A stretch of DNA of 64,000 nt from Dryas octopetala. Lineage: Eukaryota > Streptophyta > Magnoliopsida > Rosales > Rosaceae. The DNA lies in NCBI GenBank assembly GCA_963921425.1, contig OY992840.1, positions 5,458,501-5,522,500 on the forward strand, given 5' to 3'. The notes beneath the pieces were generated by a model, which was not told the DNA's origin, made no database searches, and saw nothing but the letters and a program-made list of their open reading frames with translations. Positions within the stretch are counted from its first letter, which is position 1. Each line of letters starts with the position of its first letter. The position numbers and the translations under genes were made by a program. Shown piece by piece: positions 1 to 11,405 of the stretch.

Positions 1-180
1 CTGCGTCCAGATGGTGGGGAAGATCATTGCAAAGTTGCTCATGTCCCAGCAGTTTATTATTCCTATTGGAGAGGTGGTGGCTGGGATGTCTATTCATTAG
101 AGATCACTCAAGGAGAGACTTCTCATCCAGCTACTTCTGCAATCAGGAGGCTCGAGCCTAATATTCTATGGAAGGTGTAG
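1..180 (+). CDS. 3' end of a CC-NB-ARC-LRR (RPM1-like) gene, cut by the window edge
   Basis: Frame 1 is open from base 1 to a TAG at 178-180 and encodes the last 59 residues of an NLR. The tail contains KVAHVPAVYYSYW, GGWDVYSLE and a final ILWKV. It aligns with the last residues of the NLR ending at 21693 (EVAHVPEVYSANW, NGWDVYSIE, LWKV) and with those ending at 39145 and 48586 (KVAHIPEVYF). This is the stretch after the last LRR, which is conserved in this subfamily. The CC, NB-ARC and most LRRs lie outside the window, so it cannot be said whether the gene is intact. It shows that the NLR cluster continues to the left. Confidence 0.9.
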   Translation: MRPDGGEDHCKVAHVPAVYYSYWRGGGWDVYSLEITQGETSHPATSAIRRLEPNILWKV

Positions 181-883
181 TTAATTAATTTTACCTTCTG
201 CTTATAAATAACTGTCAATAGATCTGAGGGTTAATTTCTCTAACTTCTTTTATTCTTTTACAACTTCAAATAATTGTCTGCTTTTCTTTTCATCACATGG
301 TTACATTGCAACCTCATGACTAAAATATAATGTTACTTTTATCATCTTTCTTTTCCTCAATGTTTTCACTGGTTTAGGAGGTTTTACTGAAGGAACAACT
401 CATTCATAGATTGTCCCTTTTGGTTTCACCTTATTGACTCCTCATTGAGTGGGACAGTTCAGGGAGTTGCTGAGGAAACCTAGGGAGGTTGACATTCCTT
501 CCAAATTAAAATTACCTCAACAGTTTCTCAAAATTCACTTGTAACAGATTCTCAACTCCACTGGAGGTTAACATTCCTTGCGAAATAATACATCACACTT
601 TAGTTTGGGAAACGAACTCCATTTATATGTAGTTGGGCAAGCAAAAGGAATAGCAAATCATTGGACATGGGCTCCTGATTTATGTGTTAAAAGTGATGAG
701 TTTCAGAGTGTGACAAAGGTGTCTCAAAAGGACACAGAAAAAATGGTTACTGGGAAATTGAAACTTAAATTGATTGAATTAATGCATTATATTACAAGGC
801 TGGTTCTATTTGAACTCCAAATTTGCTCATTTTATCCTCTTCTTTCTTACATTTCTAAACCCAAGTTTACTCTTCAAAATCTT
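181..883. other. 3' flank of the first NLR; no gene seen
   Basis: AT-rich DNA after the NLR stop. A short imperfect duplication of a GAGGTT(G/A)ACATTCCTT motif occurs near 486 and 565. The 103-residue open frame at 578-889 begins with TTG, not ATG, and resembles nothing I know. I read it as non-coding. Confidence 0.6.
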
Positions 884-1265
884 AAATAAATAAAAGAAAA
901 AACTGCCTTTTTGCTTCCTAGAGTATTGCACTTGTAACAATTTGCTCCCTACACTTCCAATTTAAAAAATTAAGGGTGTTTGACTTTTTTAATTTTGTCA
1001 ATTGAGGTAATTTCGTTAATTTTCTTGGTAAATTCATACAAGTGATGGGCACGTAACTACTATTCTGCCCTAAAAAAGTACCCCACATCACCCATCATGT
1101 AAAGTTACGGAGTTTTTGATGGAAAAGTGAGCAAATTGACGAAATTATCTCAATTGTCAAAATTGTCAGGCACTTTAATTTTTCAAATTAAAATCTGATA
1201 AACAAATTAATACAAATGTAATAGTTGAGGAGCAAAATAATACTTTTCTCTAAATAAATAAATAA
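884..1265. mobile_element. Foldback MITE with long inverted arms
   Basis: The left part (about 884-1020, with TTGCTCCCTACACT and GTCAATTGAGGTAATTTCGT) pairs with the reverse complement of the right part (about 1125-1265, with GACAATTGAGATAATTTCGT and TTTTGCTCCTCAACTATTAC). The arms exceed 100 bp with scattered mismatches and the centre has no coding potential. Ends and target duplication are blurred by A-rich flanks, so the superfamily is not assigned. Confidence 0.65.
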
Positions 1266-1900
1266 CAATTTAAAATTTAAAAAGAAAAGAAGTACTTGCA
1301 GCCATGGCATAGCATCACTGTGGCAAAAACCGTACCCATGATAAGCTGAACCTCAAAGCTTCACCTTCCCAACTCCCAGGCAGTTTTTACTCCCTAAGCT
1401 TTAGAGCTTCCATTCCCTGATTGCTGGGTATCCCACGATTCACAAAAAGGTAGTTCATAGACTAAGCACTATTAAATCAACCCAAAGCTTTCAATTCCTG
1501 CGTGCAGTAGCTAGTACTGATCGTTTCCTCAAGTGGGTCAAGCGACTCAAGCCGAACCGACCTAGTGCTGGAAAATTCATACTATAGGTATAGGATAAAT
1601 ATATTTTGGGTTATTGTAGTTTCGGTCAATTTTCACTAAGGTCCTTAATCCTTATAGATTTAGCTCTATTAATTTTGCTATTATAATTTATAATAGTTGG
1701 AATTTAAGAACATATCCTTAATTTTTGTGGTGTTGGGGATCGCACTACTCCACCATGGTCGGTTTTTTATTGCACAAACACCAATATTTTGACAAACGTA
1801 ATCAGTTTAATAGATAACGAAAAATAAATTTAGGAAAATTAATTAAGAAAAGAGAGGCGGCAAATCAATTCTCATGAGAGGGAAATTAAATTTGGGAAAT

Positions 1901-2072
1901 AGATAACTGACGATTAGATTTAAGCCAAAACGATCTCAGTCATTCGGACCCGAAGATAATTCAAAAACCGTTCTGATTTAGTATATAGAACCGACCATTG
2001 GATTTAAGTCAAAACGATGTCAGCCATTCGGACCCGGAGATAATTTAAAAACCATTATGTTTTATTATATAG
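1901..2072. repeat. Tandem duplication, about 85 bp x 2
   Basis: Copy 1 (1901-1985) and copy 2 (1986-2072) share GATTTAAG(C/T)CAAAACGAT and CATTCGGACCCG(A/G)AGATAAT in the same order, each ending in TATATAGA. About ten differences separate them, so the duplication is not recent. Confidence 0.8.
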
Positions 2073-2598
2073 ATAATAAACTCTTAGGTTTTTTTTTTAT
2101 CTGTATATAAACTCTTAGCTTGCTTCAATGAAATCCACTTTTGCTCAAAAAAAAAAAAAAAACTCCATCAATTTATTCAACAAAAATAGCACATGGTGTA
2201 CACAAAAAAGAGGAATTTAGAACTTATTATGTGATTTAGCTTCACTAGCTGCTACTATTTAAATATCCACTCATACATGTCGTGCTATTCTCATTGACCA
2301 AATTGACGGGTGAATTGCACCATTGAAAAATTGTAGGGGTAAAATTAGTACAATTGAGACTAATGTGACCTTAATGAAATTAGCAAATTACTAATAAGTC
2401 AATAAAATATTTGAAAATTTTGATAATAATCAATATACAATTTGAGTTCTCAAAATTGTCACCTGAAAATATATTTCCATTACTTAATAGTCAATGGGCC
2501 CAGTCTCTAGGGCGTTTTAATATTGGGTGTGTTAAATTACTATCTTGTCCTTCCTTTAGTTTAATGATTCATTGTCATTTTGTTGTCATTGTTTATGA

Positions 2599-2618
2599 CT
2601 CTCTCTCTCTCTCTCTCT
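2599..2618. repeat. CT microsatellite
   Basis: Uninterrupted CT dinucleotides, about ten units, in non-coding DNA. Confidence 0.9.
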
Positions 2619-2640
2619 ACGTGATCGGCTGCTTCAATAA

Positions 2641-5600
2641 TCTATTTGAGAGTTTATGATTTCCGCTCTTGATTAGGTTTGAATTTCATATTAAGCTCTG
2701 TTTGGTTGCCAAGAAACCATAGGAAAAGAAAAGAAAAGAAAATGAAAATTAGGGCTCAATTTTTCGTTTTCTCTTTCTATTATTTCTCATAAAACAATCA
2801 GAGTTCTAGATTTAGCGAGGGCTTGATCTTCATCTTCAGCGAGGGTTTAATTTCTTGTTTTGGCTTAATTTCTAGATTTAGAGCTCAATTTCAATTTATT
2901 TGGTTATGTTTTTCAATTGATGACCTTATAACAAACAAATTATGTATGTTTTTTTTTGTGTGCCTAATTTGGTGGATTTAGTGATGGTTTTTCTATGTAT
3001 GTGATTGTTAGAGTTAGTTTTAGAATGAGCTTCACAATTCATAATCTCTATGATTGATCACTTAGACAGACACTGTTCGACAATGTCTGTTTTAAATTGT
3101 TTAACCGTTTGTGATTGTACGTTTGACAATGTCTATTTTATTTAGTTTACAATTTTGATTGAATTTTTTTTGTTATTTTGATTTTAAGTTCAGTTTATCT
3201 TGGTTTTGAGTTTGTAAGGGTTTAGGATTTAAATGTGGGATTTAGGGCATAAAATTGGGTTTAGGGTTATAAATTTGTTTTTTGGGAGCTTTTGGTTAAG
3301 GTTTTGCCAAAAACCTGAGAGCTAAACCCTAATTCAAAGTGACAAACCAGATAATCTTGCACAGTCACATATTCAAAAACTTATAGCGGTCTTAAATTCA
3401 GTCATTGTCATACAGTTGATTTTAATATTCTTATTTTGAAATTGAATTTGTATTTGTATTTGTTAATTTTCATTTTGATACATTATAGGAACTAATGACA
3501 ATATCAACAAATTAAATAACAAGCAGAAACATTATTTTTAAAATTGAAATCTATAACCATTGTCATTTAAATGCAAACTTAAATTCAGTCACTGTATTGC
3601 ATTCATTGTTTTGGGTTTTCATTTCTTTGGCATCTAAACAAAAGCCAAAATTAAGGATTAAAACATAGTCATTTTAGCCAATGGGGGTTGATATTCTTGG
3701 AATTGAAAAATACTAGATTGAAGTTTTATGTGTAAATATATTATATTTTCACATATTGTCACACAATCACAGATTGATTTTGTTGTTTTCGTATACTATC
3801 ATACATTCATGGCTTGTTGTTAATGTTTTTGAAGTTGGTGTGCTATTTTGTTGGTTTTGGACACTATGATACAGGTACATTTGGAAAATATGAGTACATA
3901 ATTGTGATTGTCGGACAATGTTAGTTTTATTTAGTTTGTAATTTATAATTAATTTGTTTCTTTCTTTTGCTTCTGAGTTTAGCTTATCTTCATTTTGAGT
4001 TTATAAGGGTTTTAGGGGTGGTTGTAGATTGTGTAGTGTGTTGAATATGCATGTTGGAGCTTATGGATTAGGTTTTAGGTGAAACACACACTTAGTACTG
4101 TTTTGACACAAAACATGCTCGGCCACATGGAAGGCTGAGCATCTAGTCCAAACACGCCTCGCCGTGGGTGAGGCGAGGTTTCCTACCTTACGCATGGATG
4201 CAGGCGTGCCACTAATTAGCTTGGAATAGCTGATTAGAAAAAGATAATATTTAATGTGAAAAATAAAAATGAAATTAAATGCGCCAAATTAAAAATCTAA
4301 CTTCTAATAACATTTGTGTGATAGAAAAGGAACAGGAAAAACCTATCTAGGTTCTTTTCTTGCCTAAATCGACTGTAACTTTGAAAATGAACAACAAAAA
4401 TGTAAATAAAAGAACAACATGAATTTAAAAGAGAGCTTAATGTAAAATATCATTAAAATAAATTCAAAAAACAAGAGGTGTGAAAAACCCAAAATACAAG
4501 GAAATTAGTGTAAGCATAATGAAATACAATTAAAAGGGCCTTGAAAGGCTATACAAATGAAAATGAAGAGAACTTTGAGAAATAAAAGCCACTGGGCTAA
4601 TTTGGAAGCAAAAAACTTGCTGGGAAATTCACATTGTTGTGAGTTTTTGGGGGTTGTGTGTGTTGGAAAAAGATTTCATTTTGATCTTTGTAGCTCCCTT
4701 TTCATAGTCAGCCATTTACTTTGACCCCAAGTTTTGTAGTCACGTGTGTGGCTTAGAATGACTTACTTTTTGAGTAGGTAGATAGTTGTAAATGAGCTAA
4801 GAGTGAGCTGGCCGAGTTACTTTTGGGCTGCAAACATGTTCAACCGAGAGTCATGCAATATGGCCAGCTAAGAATTTGGATTAATACTTGATGGCCCTCT
4901 TTTCATTTCAACTTGCTTGCATCCTGCAAGTGTTGAATTTAGCAACATTCTAAGGCCCCACAACAAGCTCTCTTTGAACTAAAAAATATTCACGTGGGCC
5001 ATGACCAATTTTGAGAGGTATAAACAAGTACAAATTTAAATGTCTCTTTAGAATTTGGGTTGAAGGTTAATTTAGAAGTGAGGTTTAAGTTTTAGAAATG
5101 AGATTTATGGTTTAGAAATGAGGTTTAGGGCATAAATTGGTGTTATGGAGCTTATGACTTAGAGTTTAGGTCTCGGGAGCCCAAAACCCGGGAGCTAAAC
5201 CCTAAGCCATTTTGTTGCATAGCAGTTAAAAACAAACTTATCTTTTGATTTTCCATGTATTGTGAATGTTGGACATTATCTATTTTTTTTATAAGCCAAT
5301 TTTTTTAGTGCTTTGTGTTTCTTTTTGTGTTATTATGTTTTTTTTAAGGTTATAAATTTGTTTTTGGGGAGCTTTTGGTTTAGGGTTTAGCTCAACTATG
5401 GGCTAATTTAAAAGTTATAAAAAAGATACTGTTGCACAGTCACAAATTCGTATTGGTTTCTTAACAATGTTATTTTGGATTCTGGATTTTATTTGAAATA
5501 GAATTGGTTGGTTTCTTCTCTTTTTATTTTGATAATATAGTATGCTTCAATTTTCATTTTAAATTTGTTTTATGTTTACATAGTTTAAGATTTTTTCGTA

Positions 5601-5905
5601 GAGTGGCCAATTGAGTTTATATTTGAAAATGATTCTTTTCTAGGTTTTTCAACTTTGTGTCCATTTTTTGTATTTTTGTTGTTTCGTATACTATCTTATA
5701 GTTACTGTTTTTCTTTTTATTTTTTTATTTTTTTTTATGTAGTCATAGCTTATATGATTTGAAATTTTTTGTCTCGATCTGAATAGTACAAATTTTCATT
5801 TGGTTATGGTATAGTTGTTCTATGGATTGAGTCTGCTCCATATTTTTTTGTGAAAATTTGAGGGTTTTGAATTTTATTTGAGTTTTTTTTTTTTTAGAAT
5901 TATTA
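2641..5905. repeat. Degenerate repeat region with GTTTAGGG-rich blocks
   Basis: Blocks near 3130-3345, 3905-4090 and 5060-5440 repeat the same themes: TTATTTAGTTTA(C/G)AATTT, then GGGTTTAGG-type runs, then GG(G)AGCTTTTGG or GGAGCTTATG, and two are followed by GCACAGTCACA(A/T)ATTC. The blocks are diverged and are split by the dispersed repeat at 4133-4830. The GTTTAGGG runs are interrupted and are not a telomeric array. No coding region is visible. It may be an old, internally repetitive DNA transposon, but no ends could be fixed. Confidence 0.5.
4133..4830. repeat. Dispersed repeat, copy A
   Basis: Collinear with 22175-22830. Shared anchors in order are ACACGCCTCGC, GGCGTGCCACTA, AATAGAAAAGGAAC, TTTTCTTGCCTA, AGAGAGCTT, AAAATATCATTAAAATAAA, AAGGCTAT, AAAAGCC(A/G)CTGGGCT and GAGTAGGTAGA. 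The two copies differ by many substitutions and short indels. There is no open frame. It may be an LTR or a non-autonomous element; the type is unresolved. Confidence 0.75.
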
Positions 5906-5914
5906 TTGGTTGTG

Positions 5915-6235
5915 TCGTCAAATGTACCAAACCATCAAACAAAAACAATATGTACTAAACTACGAATTGATAAAATCAAAATGTACCAACACACATATTG
6001 GTACGTACAATTGAAATATTCCAACTCACGTTCTGGTATAATTAAAATGTATCAATGCACGTATGGAACAATTAGAATGTACCAACCCATACTTTAAAGT
6101 GACAAACTAGTTGTATATTTAGGGTTAGGTTTCAGGTTCAGGTCATAGGTTTAGGGTTTAGGATATATATACATTTTAAATGTTCAATCGCACGTATTGA
6201 TACAATAGTTAAAATGTACTGACCCATTGTTTTTG
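5915..6235. repeat. Degenerate minisatellite, unit about 33 bp
   Basis: The units repeat an ATTAAAATGTACCAACCCA-like core followed by CGTATTGGTAC-like sequence, in about six imperfect copies interrupted by a GTTTAGG-rich spacer near 6120-6165. The short open frame it contains reflects the repeat and is not taken as a gene. Confidence 0.7.
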
Positions 6236-6839
6236 TTTCCAAGTCTTTGATTAATTTTTCCATTTCATAGACTGATGTAATTTTATTTGAGTTTTTGCAG
6301 GTGAATATTTTATGAGATTTCTACGTACAATTAAAATCCAAAAAATTGTGGGATTTAAATCCGTTAAATCCATCAAATTGTGGGATTTAAATATCATAAT
6401 TGGTGAGATTTAAATCTGATTAATTTTAGGAGAATATTAAGGGAAATTTTGAAATGGAACATGACAACTGGATAAATTTTTGGGTGACGCTATTCGGACC
6501 CAACTTTTTTATTTCTATCTCCAACAATTTAATAAAAATATAATTTTCAATTCACCCTAATGTAAATTGACCTTCAAGGACTTAAAAATTTATTCAAATT
6601 AAATTAAATTAACTTGAACCAATATCCAACATTTCTCAATACCCAACATCAATTCTCCACTCATATCGTATCTCAACTCTCTATCAAAACTCTAAACACT
6701 CTATAACACTCTTCATATTGAGGCAAACAAGTATAATATTAACTAATGGATGGTTAAATTGTGGTTTGAGAGTCTTTAAATGAAGTATTTTCATCCTTCC
6801 TTTGAGTTTTAATAGACTAAATGCTTATTTTCAAAAACA
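6236..6839. other. AT-rich intergenic DNA; no gene seen
   Basis: Contains short direct repeats of TGTGGGATTTAAAT near 6348-6395 and a CATTCGGACCC-like motif near 6493 recalling the tandem repeat at 1901-2072. Nothing coding. Confidence 0.5.
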
Positions 6840-6849
6840 GAAATCGCAA

Positions 6850-7055
6850 CATGTTCGGCTCACACCGAACATAGTGTTTTCCATTCAGCCATAAACTACC
6901 GAACACCTCTAAAAAATTTAGAAAAAAAGGTGTTCGATGGTTGCCAACCGAACATCCTTCTAATCGTTCGGTTATGTGTCGCCGAACATCTTTCTACCCC
7001 TTCGGTTGTTCGCCGCCGAACATCCTTATACTTGTTCGGTTAAGTAATGCTGAAC
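6850..7055. repeat. Tandem TTCGGT/ACCGAAC repeat
   Basis: Repeating units of roughly 33 bp carry GCCGAACATC followed by TTCGGTT, so each unit is partly self-complementary. About five units run from 6850 to 7055. The overlapping short open frames on both strands are by-products of the repeat. Confidence 0.7.
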
Positions 7056-8945
7056 AAAATCCGAATTTTCTTTTTCTTTCAAATCTCTTCCCTTTGTGTT
7101 CAAGTTCAACATTAAACAACTAGGATTCAAACTATTGTAGTCCAAAAATAAAATTTTTGATGTAAAAGGGAATGGGTGGTGGTGGGTGGTGGTGATGGTA
7201 TTGGGTGTGTTGTTGGATATAAAGAGCAAGAATATGTTAAGAATATGTTAGGTTTGTTTGTTGGGTTTTAGTAAAGGTATTTTTGAAAAAAAAAAAATTT
7301 AGATCTATAAGTCAATTCTTATAGACTAATGTGGTATTAGTCTAAAAGTTGTCTATAAATAAACCGGCCTCTAAAATCATTCATACTGCACTTTCAAAAA
7401 TGTCCAAATATAAAAAGAAAATAAGTAGCCCTAAACACAATAACTGCCTCACTTTAGGACAAGTCATTTATAACCACTTAGAAAAGGCCAAAAAAAAAAA
7501 ATAATAATAATAAAAAAGAAGAAGAGAAAATTGTAATCAGATCCCTCTAGTTAATTACTCTTTTGAAATAATTGGTTTTGTTGGGAATATGAAAAGAAAT
7601 AAAAATTATAAAGAGTGTCTTTATTTGTTCAAAGTCATTAAGATTGACGTAAATATTATGAATTTATCTAAATTATAATATATGTATAATCAGGGCCGTT
7701 CAAATGAAGTATACCTCAATTAACAATAATGATATATGGTTTTTGGGATACATTATGCATTGTATTATGATAATTGGAGTCATTTATTTTTAAATTTATA
7801 TTCAATGATCATCCATGCAAAAAATTAAATAAATAAAAAACCGTTCAACTATTCGATTAGGTTGTCATATATCATTTCAAGTATTTGTCGAAATCACTAT
7901 ATTCATTTATTTATGGGAGGTGATTTTCGCACTCCTCTTTTCTTCGTTTGCACTCCATCTTTTTTTTTAATGTATTTTGTATATTTTTATTATATATATA
8001 TTTTTTTCCAAATCTACCCTTTATGGTTGTTGAATTTTTATTTTAATTATCTTTCAATAATGATTATTTTTTCCTAAATTCTCTTCCCCTCATTGTACCT
8101 TCTTCATATTGCATCTCTTTGCCCTCTAAGCCCCTTTTTTTTTTTTTTTTTTTTTTGTGAATTAGTCTTGTTCGTGCTTTCAATCATCATTCTATAGTTT
8201 CATTAGGAAAATATTTAGCCTGTCATATTTTTTTTTTTTTCGTTTTCTTTATGAGGGTCATAATTTATGTGAACCAGTCTTGTACGTGCTTAATTTCAAT
8301 CATCATTCTATAGTTTCATTAGGAAAATATTTAGCCTGTCATATTTTTTTTTTTCATTTTTTTCATGAAGGTCATGATTTATGTATTTTCTTCTTCTTTT
8401 GATGGTGAGTTTTGTGTTATGAAATTAATTGGGGTTTTCAATTAGTCCACTCTCTCATTTTTTGGTCTTTTGACACTGCCAAGAAAAATGTTCCCATAGC
8501 AACCACTACTAATTTGTAGCATATTTGATTTTTTAAAAAAATGAATGTCACATGATAGCTTAATAATAAAAGAGAGCTAGATGTACTATATATCAAGAAG
8601 ACGAACATAAGTATAGAAAATTACATAAGTTTTTCTTCCTTTTTAAAAGAGAGTTATAGAAATAGATATATTATTATGACAATTTTAAAAAATTAAATGT
8701 GTAGGATTTAATGTTAAATAGGTGACATTCTATAATTAAAAGCTAAAGGATATATGTGAAAAATAAATAATAAAAATATATACAAACATTTTAAAAAATA
8801 AGAATGAGTGTAAATAGAGAAAAAAGGAGAGCAAAAATTACCTCTCTTATTTATTTGATCACAAATAAATATCTTAATGAATTTTGATTTATCTAATTTT
8901 TTGATAGGTTGATAATACGAAATAAGTTCTACAAGTCTACAAGTT
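7056..8945. other. AT-rich intergenic DNA with homopolymer runs; no gene seen
   Basis: Poly-A and poly-T tracts, AATAATAAT runs near 7500 and a tandem duplication at 8157-8385. The short frames around 7862-8077 are low-complexity and without recognisable domains. Confidence 0.55.
8157..8385. repeat. Tandem duplication, about 115 bp x 2
   Basis: The two copies (about 8157-8270 and 8271-8385) share CAATCATCATTCTATAGTTT, AGGAAAATATTTAGCCTGTC and a T-run of variable length. The core is almost identical, so this is younger than the 85-bp duplication at 1901. Confidence 0.85.
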
Positions 8946-9116
8946 GGACAAAGATCCCCTACCCATTTTCTCTACCATGCTTGGTACAAGGCTAAAATCT
9001 TAGCCATTGAAGAGAGAGTAGAAAGAGAAAAAGAAGGGAGAGAAAGATGAGTTCAATGGCTAAGATTTTAGCCTTGTACCAAACATGGTAGGAAAATGGG
9101 TAGAGGATCCTTGTCC
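8946..9116. mobile_element. Mutator-type MITE with 9-bp target duplication
   Basis: 171 bp. Arms of about 65 bp: GGACAAAGATCCCCTACCC at the left pairs with GGGTAGAGGATCCTTGTCC at the right, continuing through TTGGTACAAGGCTAAAATCT. The flanks are CTACAAGTT at 8937-8945 and CTACAAGTT at 9117-9125, a perfect 9-bp duplication as expected for Mutator-like elements. The centre is purine-rich and non-coding. Confidence 0.9.
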
Positions 9117-10198
9117 CTACAAGTTATATCTTTTTAGATAAGATGAGGTATGCATCATTTGGCGGGCCCTCTATGTATAATTAATTATTAATATTAAAAT
9201 TGTAATTGTAATTTTTTTTTAAATAAATTTGTAACAGTCACACAAAAAAACTTTTCATTTTTGAAAGATAAACCGGTGAGGGAGTCAGTTAGCCAAAAGC
9301 GTTTGGTTTTTTCAAAAAGAGTACTAATTAATTATGTGAGCCAGGAAGATGGCTTAAATGTCACAACATAAAGCTAAAATCTTGAAGTGTACAACAGCAA
9401 CTTAAAGCTGTTGCATGGCTCCAGACCATTTACATTCTTTCTGCAGCTCTTCCTCCGTTTGGGTTTTTGCATGCACACGGTTTGTAGTGAGTTCCATTTT
9501 TTGCTAACTTCTTTTTCTCTTTTCAAAATTTCTACCTTGCTTTTGTGTCAGTTGGAACAAACATGTCTTGCTTTGTGAGATTTACAGAATTTTGGGTCGT
9601 TGGAGGAACTTGGTTGCTTAAGACTTTAGATTTTGATGAGCTATTTTGGTTTTCTTTGTTATAGTTTCTTCAATTAGATAATAAACCCATTTATTATGTT
9701 GGGTTTTTGAGATATAAGGATGATGCTGACACTCCGGCCAAGTAGACTAAATACGTTTTCAAGAGTCAAATGTTAGGTTTCAGTTATGTTGCTCTAAATG
9801 AAGAGAATGCAGCTAGAAGAAGTGGAAATTTGAAATCTTTTTCAACACAACAGCCAAATGAATTGTAAACTATGACTTTGGAGGTGAGAAAATGAATTGT
9901 GAACTGAAAATTATGTTTTTGGTGTTAGATAAACCAAAGGAGGACCAAGCTATGAAGGGCAAGTTAGTGAGTCCCTTGGACAATTAGACCCCATCTGTGC
10001 TAGCTCCTTGAGATAGGGAGATTTTTTTATTTTGTTTATAACATGTTTTAATGTTTCTATGAGTATGATATTACTTTCAAGAAATGAGCATGGTTAATTT
10101 AAAATAATGAACATGCATGCATACTGTTTCTTCAGTGAAATTACATACAAATCTCATCTTGTTTGTTGAGCATCGGTTTGGGGTCAATTATGTATACC
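9117..10198. other. Intergenic DNA; possible weak coding-like debris near 9700-10000
   Basis: Short frames around 9720-9850 (for example FSYVALNEENAARRSGN) look more protein-like than the surroundings but contain stops and match no family I recognise. No start, splice signals or domain can be supported. Confidence 0.35.
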
Positions 10199-10716
10199 TG
10201 TTAAAAAAAGTAATGCACATTTGTGAAATTATCTACACTATTCACACCAACTAGAAATTTCTAGAAAATTCTTTTAAAGCCCATGACAAATTATGCTAGA
10301 GAAGTCTACATAATTCTACATAAAAGAAGAGTTTAGAATAAGCTTATATAAGAATGTACTAGAATATAATTAAAAGTGTAGTATCTAGAACCTACTAGTA
10401 GCATGTGGCTAATAGATGTTCTAGAGAAGTCAAGTAGGTTCATTTACTTTCTATATATATAGCATGTACCCATATCTAAGTGTAAGCAAGAGGCAATACT
10501 AAAAGCCACTACTCCCAAGTCCTATTGTCTTAGACATCTACTAAAGCCTTGTATTCCTCCTCTACTTCTAGATAAAATTGTCCTATTTCTAACTAAGGTC
10601 TTCACTCCACTCTAATACTTTTCACCCAAGTTTCTCATACCAAGCATAAGTAGCTAATAGAAGCTTACACAAGCCATTAGCTACAAGTATCCTAAACACC
10701 CTCTAAATTTCTAACA
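10199..10716 (+). repeat. Left LTR of the 10.2-kb Copia element
   Basis: 518 bp, from TG at 10199 to CA at 10716, with short inverted ends TGTTA/TAACA. It contains a TATA-like run near 10452-10462 and is followed after one base by the primer binding site. Confidence 0.85.
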
Positions 10717-10766
10717 GTGGTATCATAGCTTTCTTACTAGGCGTAGGGTCATACTAATTTACCACC

Positions 10767-11405
10767 ATGTCTAATAACTCCAGCCAAAACTCTGTCCCTC
10801 TTCCAATATTCTCTGGTGAAAACTATGATTTTTGGAGCATCAAGATGAGAACCTATTTTATGTCTCAAGACTTATGGGACATTGTTACTAGTGGGTTCTC
10901 TGTTCCAGAAAGACCCACCGCTGAGCAACGAAAGCAGGCGAAGAAGGACGAGCAGAGAGATGCAAAGGCTCTTTACGCTCTACAACAAGCTTTGGATGAC
11001 ATGATATTTCCAAGGATCATGGGAGCTACAACTTCAAAGGAGGCTTGGGATACTTTGAAAGAAGAGTTTCAAGAAAATGAAAAGGTATGTAGTGTCAAAC
11101 TACAAACTCTAAGGAGAGATTTAGAAAATCTTAAAATGAAAGATTCTGAGACCGCTAAAGATTACTATTCCAAAGTAAATGAAATAGTAAATCAATTGAG
11201 AGCTTATGGTGAAAAGATAACTGAAACAAAATTTGTAGAAAAAATATTTATTAGTCTTACTGATAAGTATGACCCTATTGTAACTGCCATTGAAGAGTCA
11301 AAAGATATAACGGCTCTTTCAGTGACAAAACTAATGGGTTCTCTAGAAGCATATGAACAAAGACTGAGTAGGCGAAATGAAAGTTCACTAGAAAGTGGCT
11401 TCTAG
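10767..11405 (+). mobile_element. Copia gag region (UBN2/gag-polypeptide type)
   Basis: It begins with an ATG 51 bp after the LTR and encodes the typical plant Copia gag N-terminus (PLPIFSGENYDFW, then WDIV, then AKKDEQRDAKALY and LQTLRRDLENLKM). It belongs to the fossil element at 10199-13245. Confidence 0.85.

Larger units (their letters stand above)
1266..2640. other. AT-rich intergenic DNA; no gene seen
   Basis: No credible open frame. It holds a two-copy tandem repeat (1901-2072), a poly-A run near 2142 and a CT microsatellite near 2600. The rest is low-complexity or unrecognised sequence. Confidence 0.6.

Noticed and set aside
578-889. 103-residue open frame after the first NLR fragment
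   Set aside because: Starts with TTG, has no recognisable domain and overlaps a foldback MITE edge.
3190-3345. Telomere-like GTTTAGGG / AAACCCTAA runs (also 5160-5210, 49160 and 63390)
   Set aside because: The runs are short, interrupted and scattered, with no uniform heptamer array; they are not an interstitial telomere.
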